64,000 nt of DNA, from the NCBI GenBank assembly GCA_002099365.1, contig MSED01000003.1:3596001-3660000 (forward strand). The letters run 5' to 3'. This document shows, piece by piece, positions 20,942 to 31,348 of the stretch; position 1 is the first letter of the stretch; each line of letters begins with the position of its first letter. The notes under the pieces were generated by a model. The model did no database searches. It was not told the DNA's origin and saw only the letters and a list, made by a program, of their open reading frames with translations. The stretch comes from Phialophora verrucosa (Eukaryota > Ascomycota > Eurotiomycetes > Chaetothyriales > Herpotrichiellaceae). The position numbers were made by a program, and so were the translations under genes.

Positions 20942-22461
20942 GTGGCCATCGAGAACTTTCTCGATCTAAACCCGAGAAACGGTTTAGTCCTCATCGGAGT
21001 ATTTGATTCTACACCAGGTCATCGTCATTATCCTAGCAAAGTGTCTTCCAATGCTACGATGACTACGGCCATCCACAGTTCGTCTTTTGCGGCTGCCCAT
21101 GTTCACGGTGGTCAACATTACCCTCGCTATTTCTCGTTGACCACCCCAGATTCTGAAGGGAGGGCGATGCATCCCAATCAAGGTGAACGACCGACTCCAG
21201 TGAGTACGGTCAATGCATTTGGTCAATACCGCTCGTCGGTGTCCACCGCCGCGGTTGGTGCATCTCAGCCTTCCCCAGCGTCGCCGGTCCCAACACTACC
21301 TCCTTTGTCCATTCCGCCGCACTTTCGCCCTTTAACAGACCACCCACCTGAAATCGAGCAAGTGAGGTCGCCTCTGTCGCAGCGGTCCATGCAGAGTACC
21401 GCAGTTCAGAGCCCCGTCGCTAGAGAGCCCTCACATAGAAGGTATCAACAGATGCCCCTCCCGTTGTTATCGCTAACAGGTCCTAGGTTGTCACACGAGA
21501 CCTCGCCATCTGGAAGGACAATCCTCAGATCCCATGAACGACCGCAGAATCATGATTTGAGCACCGATAGTCCAGCGCAAAGTGCTACCACTTTCGCCAA
21601 TGATACTCCCCCTGAACCAATACCATCATCCCTTCCTCCGATACACCCCTGGGGAATAGATCCCAGTCGAATTAGTCTGCACATCAGACAGCAACCTAGA
21701 GCAGTCCGAGCCGGCCCAGATGGGAAAGATAGAAGGTAAGTCTCTAAGACCATGTGGTTCATCATTTCTGATTCGTGAGCAGGGCTATCGATCCACCACC
21801 AATTTTACAGCTCCTGATCGCTGACTTCGATCCCGATTGCCCCGAGGATGTGGCAGAGACGCAGTGTCCATTTTGGGTTGTGCATTGCAAATTGGTGGGA
21901 GCGTACGCACCGGAGACAGATGTTAGTACGCAGTCTTGCTACAACGAGTACGGCAGGCGAGAAGTTCAACGACTGTTGTTGGGAACTACCGTGGCAGGCC
22001 CGCATCATACTCAGACTGATCCAGACCCTCCGACAATGCCGGCTCACCCGACTACGAATCCTCCCAGCCCTACCGCAAGGTTTCTGCAGGGCTCTACCGC
22101 AAACAAGAGGCAACCACACGAGATTCCAGGTGCATTTTTCATATTCGCCGATATATCCCTCCGCAAGGCTGGGGAGTATCGGCTGCTGTTCACGCTCATG
22201 AAGATGGGATGTGACGCGCTGAAGCCCGGCGCTCGGCTCCCCTTTGTTAGTGTGGTTGTAAGCGACATGTTCCGAGCTGTTAACGCGAAGGATTTTGACC
22301 AGGTGCATCCAAGCACCCCTCTGGTGAGAGGGCTTCTTTCTTCGGGCGCAGGGTTCCCGCTGAAGCTGAAGAAAGGCACGCGAGAGGGGCGGAGGAGACG
22401 GCAATCGGAGGCGGATTCTGAGGATGACGAATCAGTACATCATGATCCATTCTACTACTGA
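20942..22461 (+). CDS. velC: Velvet-domain regulator, VelC-like
   Basis: This is a nuclear velvet-family regulator of 490 aa in two exons (20942-21735 and 21783-22461; intron GTAAGT...GCAG). A long Ser/Pro-rich N-terminus precedes a velvet domain from about residue 244. The domain opens with ISLHIRQQPRAVRAGPDGKD, then RAIDPPPILQLLI across the splice junction, and ends with GAFFIFADISLRKAGEYRL, VNAKDFDQVHPSTPLVRGL and FPLKLKKG. The motif set fits VelC better than VelB or VosA. The tail has a basic run (GRRRRQ) followed by an acidic run. Velvet proteins form NF-kB-like DNA-binding dimers controlling sporulation and secondary metabolism. The start is uncertain: Met40 at 21059 would give 451 aa. 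Confidence 0.82.
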
Positions 22462-25400
22462 GCTGCATTTTGCCCTGCATTCAACGGGTTATTTCAGACG
22501 GGCGGCGAGACGTGAGTGACGGGCTGGCAAAGTTGAAGATGTCAAGACTCCTCGCCAGCAACACTCAGTCCAGGCGATAGACTCCACCTCTTCCGTGACG
22601 ACTTCCGATGACGGATCGCTACAGTCACTCCTGCTGAGAGTGTCTAAGCAGCGTACAACCAACTCAAAGGTTCTCGGTGCCGGCAATGGTGGAAGTGCCC
22701 GTGTCCCTGGGGGTACGGCACACCATGTCTCTGCGCCGGGCGTGGCCACGACCTCCGTGGCTTAGTCCATGCTCAAAGCTACACACATTGGAGGGGCGGT
22801 GAACACACGAGAAACCGAAGCGAGTCTCCCATCGAAGAGTCTGGAGATTGTATTATTTTCGGCTGGAAATGTCGGACATGTGATAGAAGGATGCCAGCAC
22901 CGGTTTGTAAATGGCGTTGATACGATTTGTACGAGGCCTATCTAATCCGGCGTGCCTTGTTCCGCGATGAGTAGCACAGGATGTAACAACTCGCGTGGAA
23001 CGACCTCATGGGAAGGAATCAGGGATATCGGAAAAGCGGCACCGATAGTGACTTTGGAAACCGTATCCAAATGCTCTGTTCGACCCAAATTTGAGTGTGG
23101 CATGCAGGTGCGGGATTTTCCGACAGTTCCAGAGTGCTGGGTATCGATCAGAGACTGGATCCAAACAAATCCGTACTTATGCCCTGCAGACGTCCCAATG
23201 CGTTGTGACGCATACCAATTGTCTGAACCGACATGAGACTCCAAGCACGAACGAAGGAAGAGACATTCGTGCATTCGCGCAATTCAACGTCAGAGGATGC
23301 GTATCGCCTGCCACATGGCACCGGGCACTGTGTGTACCTCGTACAGTATGAGCAGTCTAGGCCTAGAGCGCTTGTCGACTGGCCATGCCGGTCTAGAATT
23401 CACACGCCAGGCCTAGACTCTAGATGCAAGCACCGAACTGGGCGGATCTGGTGAGATCGTGACCTCGACGTTGATGTCGCTTCGCTTAAATGCATGGAAT
23501 ATCGGCAAGCGACGTGTGCGGTCAAAGCTGTCGGTCTACCATACTACCAACATTCAGGGTGTCCGATCAGATTCCAATATTAGTGATCACACCACTGCAG
23601 CTCGCATATCTGACGTCGAGTCTCTCCAACACGCGATTCCGGACTTATTCAAATTCCAGCAAGAGACTGCGCAATTGTCACCTGCCTGACTCCATTTCAT
23701 TAGGTTCGACGACCTGCGGAGCGGACCCAGAGCAATCGAGTGCCATGTACTGTGCCTGTATGCCGAAACAAAGCTTTGCCGTCAAGCCGATCGAGCGACA
23801 CAACTCCGAGATACGAGCGAGAGATGTGCGCTGATGCCGTCTCCACACTTGACGTGGGCCTGCAAAGCATCAAGATCCCATCCACTTCAACTCCATGGTT
23901 CCGTGTACACAATACGTACGGGCAAACGAGTTAACCTTCGAGGCGGCTTACGAGTAGGTTCTGCTACCAACATCGCCCTTTTACCTGGCAGCTACCCGGC
24001 ACCAAAGCCAGCACGTTACCTGAAAATATCAAGGAAGTCATGCCTCCAGCCCAGCTTTTGAGGAAGCTAGCGGCCTCTGACCGCATTTGGGACTACCGGT
24101 GGCTGCTCATTTCCCGGGCTTGCACTTCCAACGTCGATCAAACTTACTAGTACGAGGTGTCATCTTTGCCATTCGAAAGTAGATCCAACAAGCCCACCGG
24201 AACCTGCCCCCGTTCGCGCTGCCCGCCGTTGAATCGGGCGATGAGGAGTCCTGGGAGATGTCGTCTAGTGCGATCACTGATTCCTGCAATATGTACGTAC
24301 CTTGAGGGGCACCTTTCCCGTGAAGGGCGTGCCCTTCTCGATCCTCCCATCGGGAGTGTTGCCACGCAGATCAGCATCGGTCCTCGGTTGTGGAACACGG
24401 ACTCTTCTGAAGCACAAAGACTGCGTACGGAAATCGAGTCTTTTATGCCTCCAAAGTCTTTTCCAGTTTGGAAGCTCGAATCGACGTTACTTAGTCCCTA
24501 CAGAGGACGCCTTCGGTGAAGCAAGCAGGAAGGGAAGGAGTGCCCAGGTTTGGGCTGGCAGGCAGTGGCGAACACAAGCTGCAGCGGCGCCCACCGAACA
24601 TGTACTGTAGGTACTCCGTACCTGTCATGCTCGCCCGAGCTGCGTGCAAAACCGACTACTGTCGCCATTCATCTGCCCACAGTCCTCCGGCTTCGGGCCT
24701 CCGTTGGGCCGCTTTTGCCTTGGGTCCGGCACGTTATATCCAAGGCTCTTGAACTCAGAAGCTCGCCCCTCCAAAACGGTGCAGGAGGACTCCAATGTTA
24801 CTTCTCGCCTGACCCATCCTCATCCCTGTCTCGTTTCTGAACCGCTTACCACCGAACATGCGCCGCGACCATTAGAGCAGTGGATCAGGACTCGGCTTGA
24901 CAACTCGATCATCGATGCGGCTGCTTCAGCCAGATCAACCAAGACGCCAGGACTGCCCGGCCTCATAATTCCCCACCACGTACCTTCTACTCTGACGGGA
25001 TCGCTCACGGCATCCACAACATCACAGGACTCGGGCCCCCCGCCCGCGCATCGTGAACGTTACCGTAGGATTGTCCTTGGTCTGGCTTGGGGAAACAGGC
25101 ACGCTTGAAGCGCGAGTTTGGGCTTGCAAGGTCGTCTCGGAGCCTACACCGACAGTGCGCCCATGGGCGAGGTGACATCACTATACGGTAAGTAGCTGGA
25201 CGACTGATGAGCGGCAGATCTCCAGCACCAGTGAAAACTCAAGCACAGAATCTTGCCTGCTTGTACGAGTATGCACGTCTGCTTTCCAAAGAATATAGCC
25301 CGAGACCCGGCGCTCGGAGGGCCGCAGGCCTTGAGCCTTGACTGTCTTGTCGCTCATGGCATGCGGACGGAGTCACCGCCGCAGACCGCAATGGTCAGGT

Positions 25401-26282
25401 ATCCGTCTGACTTCATTTGTGAACGGCGTCTATCAATTTTCTCATATTATAGTTTGCACCATTTATATCAGACCACGGTGTGTCACGTCCATCTCGGACA
25501 CGTTCGGAGATCGACTGGGGATTATCCAGTATCACGAGGGCGCACCGCCGCGGAAATGCTTTGAAGAAAGTAGGAAGCAGGTGCTCTGTACCGTACAGTA
25601 CAATGCCACTGCCTGCACGACGCTACTCTGAAATGCATGCATGCCCTCTGCAGACAAATGGAGAGAAGGAACGAATACTCTGTATGTGCTAACAAGGATG
25701 TTGGTGCACTTCCTCCCTGGGCCCGGCATTGTAGCACGTGCTATTTGAACGGGAACTCAAACCATGTAGCACATGATATTCTACTCCGTCTGAAGAGGAC
25801 ATACTGGCGATTGTCAGACCTGGATGCCACGAATTTTCTGCAAGTACCCCGTACATCCTGTATTATTCACGCACACGAGACAGACAGAAGACAAAGACAT
25901 GGTCTGACACGGCCTTGTTCTCCACAATCGCGTGGCTTCCATCCGCTGTGGTAGTCCAGACTTTGCGGCTACTGTGGATGCTACCGGGTCGTCGAGTTTG
26001 TCACTTGCTTCAACATTTGAACGCAGTGATTCATGGCCGGGGAGTCTCAGCTCAAACTGTTTGTCGGGTCTTGTGGGGACGCAAAGTCTGGAGTCTGTTC
26101 AACATGGGAAGCCGAGGTTTGGCGGTTCCGAAACCAGGGCAGAATATTCCCTGCCAGGCTCCTGCATGGAAGACTTTCCTACTTTGCTGATTGATTGCTC
26201 CCGAGAAAAGTGTCTCCACGATGGCAACGAGGCCTCGAGGATCCGAGTCCCGTAGTCCGTTAGGGGGAAACATAAGGATTCC
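22462..26282. other. 3.8-kb stretch without a recognisable gene
   Basis: Many ORFs of 60-150 codons exist on both strands, but I recognise none and found no convincing exon chains. It contains an imperfectly spaced inverted repeat (listed separately) and scattered TACTCCGTAC-like microrepeats (for example near 24611). This is the largest gene-free interval in the window. Confidence 0.4.
23354..23419. repeat. 11-bp inverted repeat with nested palindrome
   Basis: AGTCTAGGCCT at 23354-23364 is the exact reverse complement of AGGCCTAGACT at 23409-23419, separated by 44 nt. The left arm overlaps a perfect 12-nt palindrome (TCTAGGCCTAGA). This could be a protein-binding site, a hairpin or a remnant end of a small mobile element; no transposase is nearby. 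Confidence 0.6.
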
Positions 26283-27758
26283 TCACTTGTCCCGCTCGTC
26301 CAGATAGGGGCCAAAGAACTTGTCACTGTGTTGGATGTACTTGTTCATCTCGTCGTCCTTCTCCGCCTTCTTCCAAGCCAGCTCAAAGTCGTGGACGAAG
26401 TTCTCCCATTCTCCGTCGGGATCCAGCCCCGCTTCCGCGGCGTTTTCCTTCGCATAGTCCATCCAGGCATACCCCTCGGCCAAGTACCCGTGCTCCCGCA
26501 GGAGGTGCGCGAGGCCGAGATATCTCGACTGGACCATCGTCCGAACGTCCGGAGCAGACAGGGCGGCGCTGACGGCGAGCCATTCAATGCCCGTCCAGTC
26601 CTTGGGTTCCGAGCCCGCTCGCCTGGGGCGCCAACCACCCTTGCGGAGGTGGTACATTGCGAGGTCGAAGGCGGCGTCGTGGACGCCCGCCGCGGCCGCC
26701 TGGGTCGCAAGGTCGACCCATGTGGTAGAGTGCCACGGGATCACGCGCTGGTGGCGTAGGGCGGGCGCGACAGCCCGGGGGTCCGAATACTTGTGGATCC
26801 CGTCGCGGAGGGCCGTCTCGATATCTGCCTGGACTTTGTCGTGCTCGGTGCTGCCCTCGGGAACGTGCGCGAGATACGCGACGGCGGCGTCGTAGAGGAT
26901 CTTCCACGGCGGTTCGAGTCTTCGTAGATGCTGCGCGTTCTGGAGGACGAGCTCCTTGCTGGGTTCGAGCATGTCGAACAGTTCCCTCGCGAGCTTGTAG
27001 TTGTCCCGCGCCGACGTCTCGGTCCCCGGCACCCTCGACATCTCCTTCAGATACAGCGTCATTGCGCGCCAGTCCGCCCTCGCCAGGGCGCGCTGCTTGA
27101 CGAAGTCGAAGAGCCGCGCCGACAGAAGCGGGCCCGACGTCGACGTCGCGCCCAACTCCACGCGGCTCGTGTTCACCATGACCTCGGCGGCCGCGGCGTC
27201 GACCCCCGCGTCGACCTCTCCGGCCAGAAACGCCATCCGCAGCGCGTCGAGCCCCTCCTGACCCTGCCGATTTTGGTGGTGGAAGTAGTTCCGGCCCAGG
27301 AGGTGGAAAGCCTTGCGGAGGACTTTCGGGTCGCGCATCAGCGCCGCTTCGCCGGGGCCGCTGAATTCCTGCTCCGCGATCTGCGTGAAGCGCTGCTGCG
27401 TTGCGATGGCTTGAAGGACGTTCGTCGGCGCCAGCCTCGCCGCCTCGCGGTTCAGCTGTCGAAGCACGCCCACGACCGCGGGGATCGAAGGAAAGCCCAG
27501 CTTCTGTAGCCCCGTCACGAGTTCTGGCGCAATGTACACTGGTTTCTGTCTGCGTAGTATGTCCGTGGGCTTCGGGGCCACTGGTCCGGCTGAATTTTTC
27601 ACGTTTGCCTGTTTAACGTGCTTTGGAGTTCGGCTCCTCTTGGCCGACAGGGAGGCGGAAGACGATAGAACGCGCCGCACTGCTAGGAGCTGCGTGCCGC
27701 ATGATGGGCAAATCGATATCGCCTTGTTAACCACCCGCTTACCGGGCGTGCTGTACAT
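26283..27758 (-). CDS. Hypothetical, probably mitochondrial, helical-repeat-like protein
   Basis: This single-exon gene encodes 491 aa and looks GC-richer than its neighbours. The N-terminus (RVVNKAISICPSCGTQLL, then RRVLSSSASLSAKRSR) is basic, Ser-rich and without acidic residues, as expected of a mitochondrial presequence, and contains a lone CxxC. The remainder is Ala-rich and almost wholly helical (for example NYKLARELFDMLEPSKELVL and AAFDLAMYHLRKGGW), suggesting TPR/Sel1-like helical repeats without clear consensus. No enzyme motif is visible. The gene is divergent from YAF9, with 616 bp between. The function is unknown. A mitochondrial matrix or inner-membrane-associated role is inferred only from the presequence. 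Confidence 0.7.
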   Translation of the reverse strand: MYSTPGKRVVNKAISICPSCGTQLLAVRRVLSSSASLSAKRSRTPKHVKQANVKNSAGPVAPKPTDILRRQKPVYIAPELVTGLQKLGFPSIPAVVGVLRQLNREAARLAPTNVLQAIATQQRFTQIAEQEFSGPGEAALMRDPKVLRKAFHLLGRNYFHHQNRQGQEGLDALRMAFLAGEVDAGVDAAAAEVMVNTSRVELGATSTSGPLLSARLFDFVKQRALARADWRAMTLYLKEMSRVPGTETSARDNYKLARELFDMLEPSKELVLQNAQHLRRLEPPWKILYDAAVAYLAHVPEGSTEHDKVQADIETALRDGIHKYSDPRAVAPALRHQRVIPWHSTTWVDLATQAAAAGVHDAAFDLAMYHLRKGGWRPRRAGSEPKDWTGIEWLAVSAALSAPDVRTMVQSRYLGLAHLLREHGYLAEGYAWMDYAKENAAEAGLDPDGEWENFVHDFELAWKKAEKDDEMNKYIQHSDKFFGPYLDERDK

Positions 27759-28374
27759 TTTGGAGCTTGGAGTCGTGCATCAGCGGCTGCTACGAGTCAA
27801 TCTCGGTGTAATGTGAAGTCGCTGTTTTGCCGCCGCAGGGGAGGCCTCACTGATGATGATTTTGCATTGCTGGGTTCAGTTGTACGGTAGAGCTTATCGG
27901 GCCTATTGCCTACTGGGCCTAATTCGACGGATACAAAGATTACGTTTGATAGTGAAAGAAATAAAACCAGGGCAGCTGGAGACACGCTCACACGCAAAGA
28001 TACGCATATTGAAACTCGGCGGAGCTGCATGTCATCCCAATCGGAAGGAGGACGACGCTGCTCTAACCAATTTCACCAATAGGATCCAACTCGTTCAACG
28101 AATCTACAGGACTGGGTAGGTATTCGCGGGTTGATATGGAATAGAATAAGAGACATCTCGCATGCATCTCGGCGCCCTTATCTCCTGCATGGATCGAGTG
28201 GACCTTGCGTCCAGCGAAAAGTGAATGGCATGTAACTTGGAGGTGAAGTGAGACTCAGATGGAATCCCGTCAAGTCAGGCAACTGGGCCGCCCCGAATTT
28301 GTCCGCGACTTTATCCAGCTCGCCGTCTCTGACTCTTCCTCTAATTCCCCTCCTCCACCCGGACTAGACAAGCG
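27759..28374. promoter_or_regulatory. Divergent promoter with three CCAAT boxes
   Basis: This intergenic region serves the minus-strand putative mitochondrial protein and plus-strand YAF9. CCAAT pentamers occur at 28037-28041, 28067-28071 and 28076-28080, a cluster that fits the fungal Hap2/3/5 (CBC) site. Hap control would suit a mitochondrial gene. The boxes are about 300 bp from either start. Their use is inferred. Confidence 0.45.
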
Positions 28375-29112
28375 ATGCCTGCACCTTCTGGGATAAAGCG
28401 CGTCCGTGGCGTCCAGATTCACCGGCCCTTCATCTACGGCACCGAAGCAATCCCCTTCGACCCAGAGAACCGCCCCAAAGACGCGCCCTCCGACCACACC
28501 CACAAATGGAAAGTCTTCGTGCGCGGGATCAACAACGAAGATATCTCGTACTGGCTGCGAAAAGTTCAATTCAAACTCCACGACACGTACGCTAACAGCG
28601 TGCGCATGATCGAGAGTCCACCCTTTGAAGTCGAAGAAACAGGTTGGGGCGAGTTTGAGATTGCGATCAAGTTCTACTTTGCGCCGGAGAGTACGGAGAA
28701 GCCGCAGCAGATTTGGCATGGGTTGAAGTTACATCCCTATCATGGCGACATCGAAGCGCAGAAAAAGAACAGAAGCATGATTAGCAGTGTTTGCTACGAG
28801 GAGGTCTTGTTCAATGAGCCCGTGGAGTCATTCTACGACATCTTGACGGGAGGGACGCAGGTGGTCAAATCGAAGGCAGGGAAGGGAGGGAAGGGAGTGG
28901 TCAAGGCGCCACCAACGGCTGAGATCCCACTGAGGAGTTCTGGAGGCAACAAGTTCAGCCGCGAAGAGGAGAGTAAAGAGCTCGATCGTCTAGGAGAGGC
29001 AGTCAAGCAGGTGCAAAGGTTGATCGCGGAGGAAAAGGCCAAACTCACAAAGGAAGAGGCGAGGTTACAAGAACTGGAGAAGACCGAAGGAAAACCAGTC
29101 AAGAAGAAGTGA
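28375..29112 (+). CDS. YAF9: YEATS-domain protein Yaf9
   Basis: This single-exon gene encodes 245 aa, the AF-9 homologue shared by the SWR1 chromatin remodeller and the NuA4 histone acetyltransferase. The YEATS domain covers about residues 8-150: HKWKVFVRGINNEDI, VQFKLHDTYANSVR, PPFEVEETGWGEFEI and FYFAPES, the set that forms the acyl-lysine reader pocket, followed by the LKLHPYHG loop. A linker (about 165-195) leads to a C-terminal coiled coil (about 195-240, EESKELDRLGEAVKQVQRL), which anchors the protein in its complexes. The length is close to the 226 aa of yeast Yaf9. It is nuclear, and nothing is missing. Confidence 0.95.
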   Translation: MPAPSGIKRVRGVQIHRPFIYGTEAIPFDPENRPKDAPSDHTHKWKVFVRGINNEDISYWLRKVQFKLHDTYANSVRMIESPPFEVEETGWGEFEIAIKFYFAPESTEKPQQIWHGLKLHPYHGDIEAQKKNRSMISSVCYEEVLFNEPVESFYDILTGGTQVVKSKAGKGGKGVVKAPPTAEIPLRSSGGNKFSREEESKELDRLGEAVKQVQRLIAEEKAKLTKEEARLQELEKTEGKPVKKK

Positions 29113-29422
29113 GAGGTTAACCAAACAACATTCGTTTCGAGAGAAGCCACCCCTTATTATTGTCCCTCTGGCCTTGCCAGCAACGACCCCCGTCAAAGGT
29201 CAATTACGAGGCTGGAGCATGGCCACATCAACAATCTAGTCGGAAATGACCAGGTCTGATCTGTGACATGATCTAGGACTCTGGCGGCAGCAATCCAACT
29301 CGGCTCGGCTTGTTACGACTGGTAACCGCACCGGAAGCAACATGTCCCTGACACTTGGGCCTATGGAAAGCAAACATCGAGAGGAAGCCTTAATCTAATA
29401 TGGGAATATCGGGCGGAGCGAA
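29113..29422. other. Convergent intergenic region
   Basis: This 310-bp interval lies between the 3' ends of YAF9 and the D-amino-acid oxidase gene. I see no feature beyond the presumed overlapping 3' untranslated regions. Confidence 0.5.
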
Positions 29423-30499
29423 TCACAACTTCGACTTCCCACCAACAACCTCCTTGACAAGCTCAAGAATCTTGCCAGCGGCACCCCAGCTCAACTCATA
29501 GCCACGACCACCGGCACCATAGCCATGGACGATAGTCTTTCCAGGGCCGATCGGCTCAATCTCGATCCGATACCCACCCTCCCTCCACGGCCTGCGTCCG
29601 ACGTTATCCTTTAGGATCACAAAGTCTTCCACGGTCTTCACGAAATCGGGAAACGATTCAACACATCTTCTCAACAGCTTCTCTCTCGTTTCGTCGCGCG
29701 GTGTGGGTTCCCAATCATCGATTTCCTTTGTCCCGCCGACGATAGTCCCTCCGCCGTTCGGTCGAGGGATCAGAAACGCCCAGGTCCCGTCTGCGCTCTG
29801 CCAGGTAATGGTGCGGTGGTATTGCTGCTTGACCAGCACGGTCTGGCCGCGTATAATTTTGACTTTGGGGTCGGTGTCGAAGTTGCGACCTGAGCAGTTC
29901 ACCACGAGTTCGACCCCTCTCACGCCATTCTCTTGCGCGATGCCAAACGCTTCACCCGCAGACGACAGGCGACGTTGAATTACTTTGCCACCATTTGCAA
30001 GGAATCGATCCATCAGTCCTCGAGAGTACACCGGCACATTGACGCAGTAGGTCTGATATTCACACCCCCATTCCGTGCCCGGGGGTAATTCATCCTGCTC
30101 GAGGACGCGAAACCCGTCGCCCGGCCAAGCATACAGGTCCCCTGTTTTCAGGCGCCGAATCTCGGGCGGAGCTTTCTGGAAATACTCCAACGCGGGCGTC
30201 TCCGCGACGCCGGCCTCAGGGTTCTCGCAGGCGATGCGGCGCATGATTTGCGCAGTTTGCATCCCTAATTCATGCTCGAATTGGAGCTGTGGTGTTGTGA
30301 GCGGGTGGATGGGTCGGTAGTGCGCACCCGCCCACATGGTGGCATAGTCTGCGCTGGGGGTGGTGCCGTCGAGAGATGTGCCGGGTGTTTCTGCCGCGAT
30401 GATCGTGATCCCAGAGTTAGGATACTCTTGCTGGAGGAGCGTTGCGACGGTCAGCCCGGTGACGCCCGCGCCCACAACGACGATGCTTGAGGGAGGCAT
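29423..30499 (-). CDS. D-amino-acid oxidase, peroxisomal
   Basis: This is an FAD-dependent oxidase of 358 aa that deaminates D-amino acids to 2-oxo acids, ammonia and H2O2. The N-terminal dinucleotide-binding motif is VVVGAGVTGLTVA, placed at residue 6 if translation starts at 30499. The in-frame upstream Met at 30562 would put 21 unusual residues in front of it. Conserved parts are YATMWAGAHYRP, VNCSGRNF, IRGQTVLV, GRRPWREGGYRIE (with the family's substrate-carboxylate-binding Arg) and the signature VHGYGAGGRGYELSWG. The protein ends in SKL, a canonical PTS1 peroxisomal signal, consistent with H2O2 production beside catalase. D-Asp-oxidase specificity cannot be excluded from sequence alone. 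Confidence 0.93.
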   Translation of the reverse strand: MPPSSIVVVGAGVTGLTVATLLQQEYPNSGITIIAAETPGTSLDGTTPSADYATMWAGAHYRPIHPLTTPQLQFEHELGMQTAQIMRRIACENPEAGVAETPALEYFQKAPPEIRRLKTGDLYAWPGDGFRVLEQDELPPGTEWGCEYQTYCVNVPVYSRGLMDRFLANGGKVIQRRLSSAGEAFGIAQENGVRGVELVVNCSGRNFDTDPKVKIIRGQTVLVKQQYHRTITWQSADGTWAFLIPRPNGGGTIVGGTKEIDDWEPTPRDETREKLLRRCVESFPDFVKTVEDFVILKDNVGRRPWREGGYRIEIEPIGPGKTIVHGYGAGGRGYELSWGAAGKILELVKEVVGGKSKL

Positions 30500-31348
30500 G
30501 ATTCCCGACTGAATGAATGTGTCGTCGATACTCCTTGCGGTGAATAATCCACGGAACGTCAAGCGGTGCAGTGGCTGTATTCTGTAGCTGTGAGCTGTGA
30601 GCTATGAGCGACCTAGCGCACCTGGTGACCCTCCACAGCACCTGCGCACAGCACGTTGTCCCGGTCTGAACCCTTCAGCACGCGTGCCAACGAAGCAAAA
30701 GCCCCATTTGTTGTCTTTCCAGACACAACAAGTCCCCGCGCGGCCCGCGTACTTAGCTATCCAGGAAATTCGGCGATGTTGAGCGGAATCAACAGAAATC
30801 TAAATGATTATTGGGCTCTAGAGATTTATACGTTTGACATTGACCCTGCGGCATCGTCGATCTCCGCCCTGCTACATACAGTACACAAGTCATACAACAG
30901 CAAAACACACACACAAGGCAAACTTATTGTTATTGTCCTGTAACTCACTTACCATGTATAGAGTCCGAATACGTACTCACCGGCACTAACTACCACGCAG
31001 GACCACGGTAGTCCGCTTCGCCTTGCTGCGTGCACTACTGTGTACACTCACACGACTCACTCATCCCCTGGCTGGCTGGCTGCCTGTGTAGTTGCCGTAC
31101 CGCTCCGGCTTGCTACAAAGCCCGATTCGACGATTAATACAAAATGAAGGGTCCTTGACCCGTGAATCGGCAGGTCGCTTTTAATACCGCGCATTTAGTT
31201 TACGCGACTACGTAAACAGGGACTTGCTTTGCTTATGGGTCTGATTAAGTACTAGTGCTTCACAGCTGTGAGTTCCTGGTGCGTTGGTCTACTTGCGTCG
31301 GACGAAAAAGATCGCGCCAGCAGTTGTGTCAGCTCCACACGCTCATAC
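30500..31348. other. Intergenic 850 bp
   Basis: This lies between the DAO start and the SYF2 3' end. It contains a short CTGG repeat (about 31067-31082) and an AT-rich part near 31180-31215. I see no gene. Its left end is the DAO promoter. Confidence 0.45.

Noticed and set aside
22942..23274. Minus-strand ORF with a string (YGFVWIQSLIDTQ) faintly like the HET-domain YxWIDxLCI motif
   Set aside because: The other HET motifs are absent in all frames nearby, so the likeness is too weak.
15000..26300. Possible secondary-metabolite cluster around the velvet gene
   Set aside because: No polyketide synthase, NRPS, terpene cyclase or P450 is present in the window.
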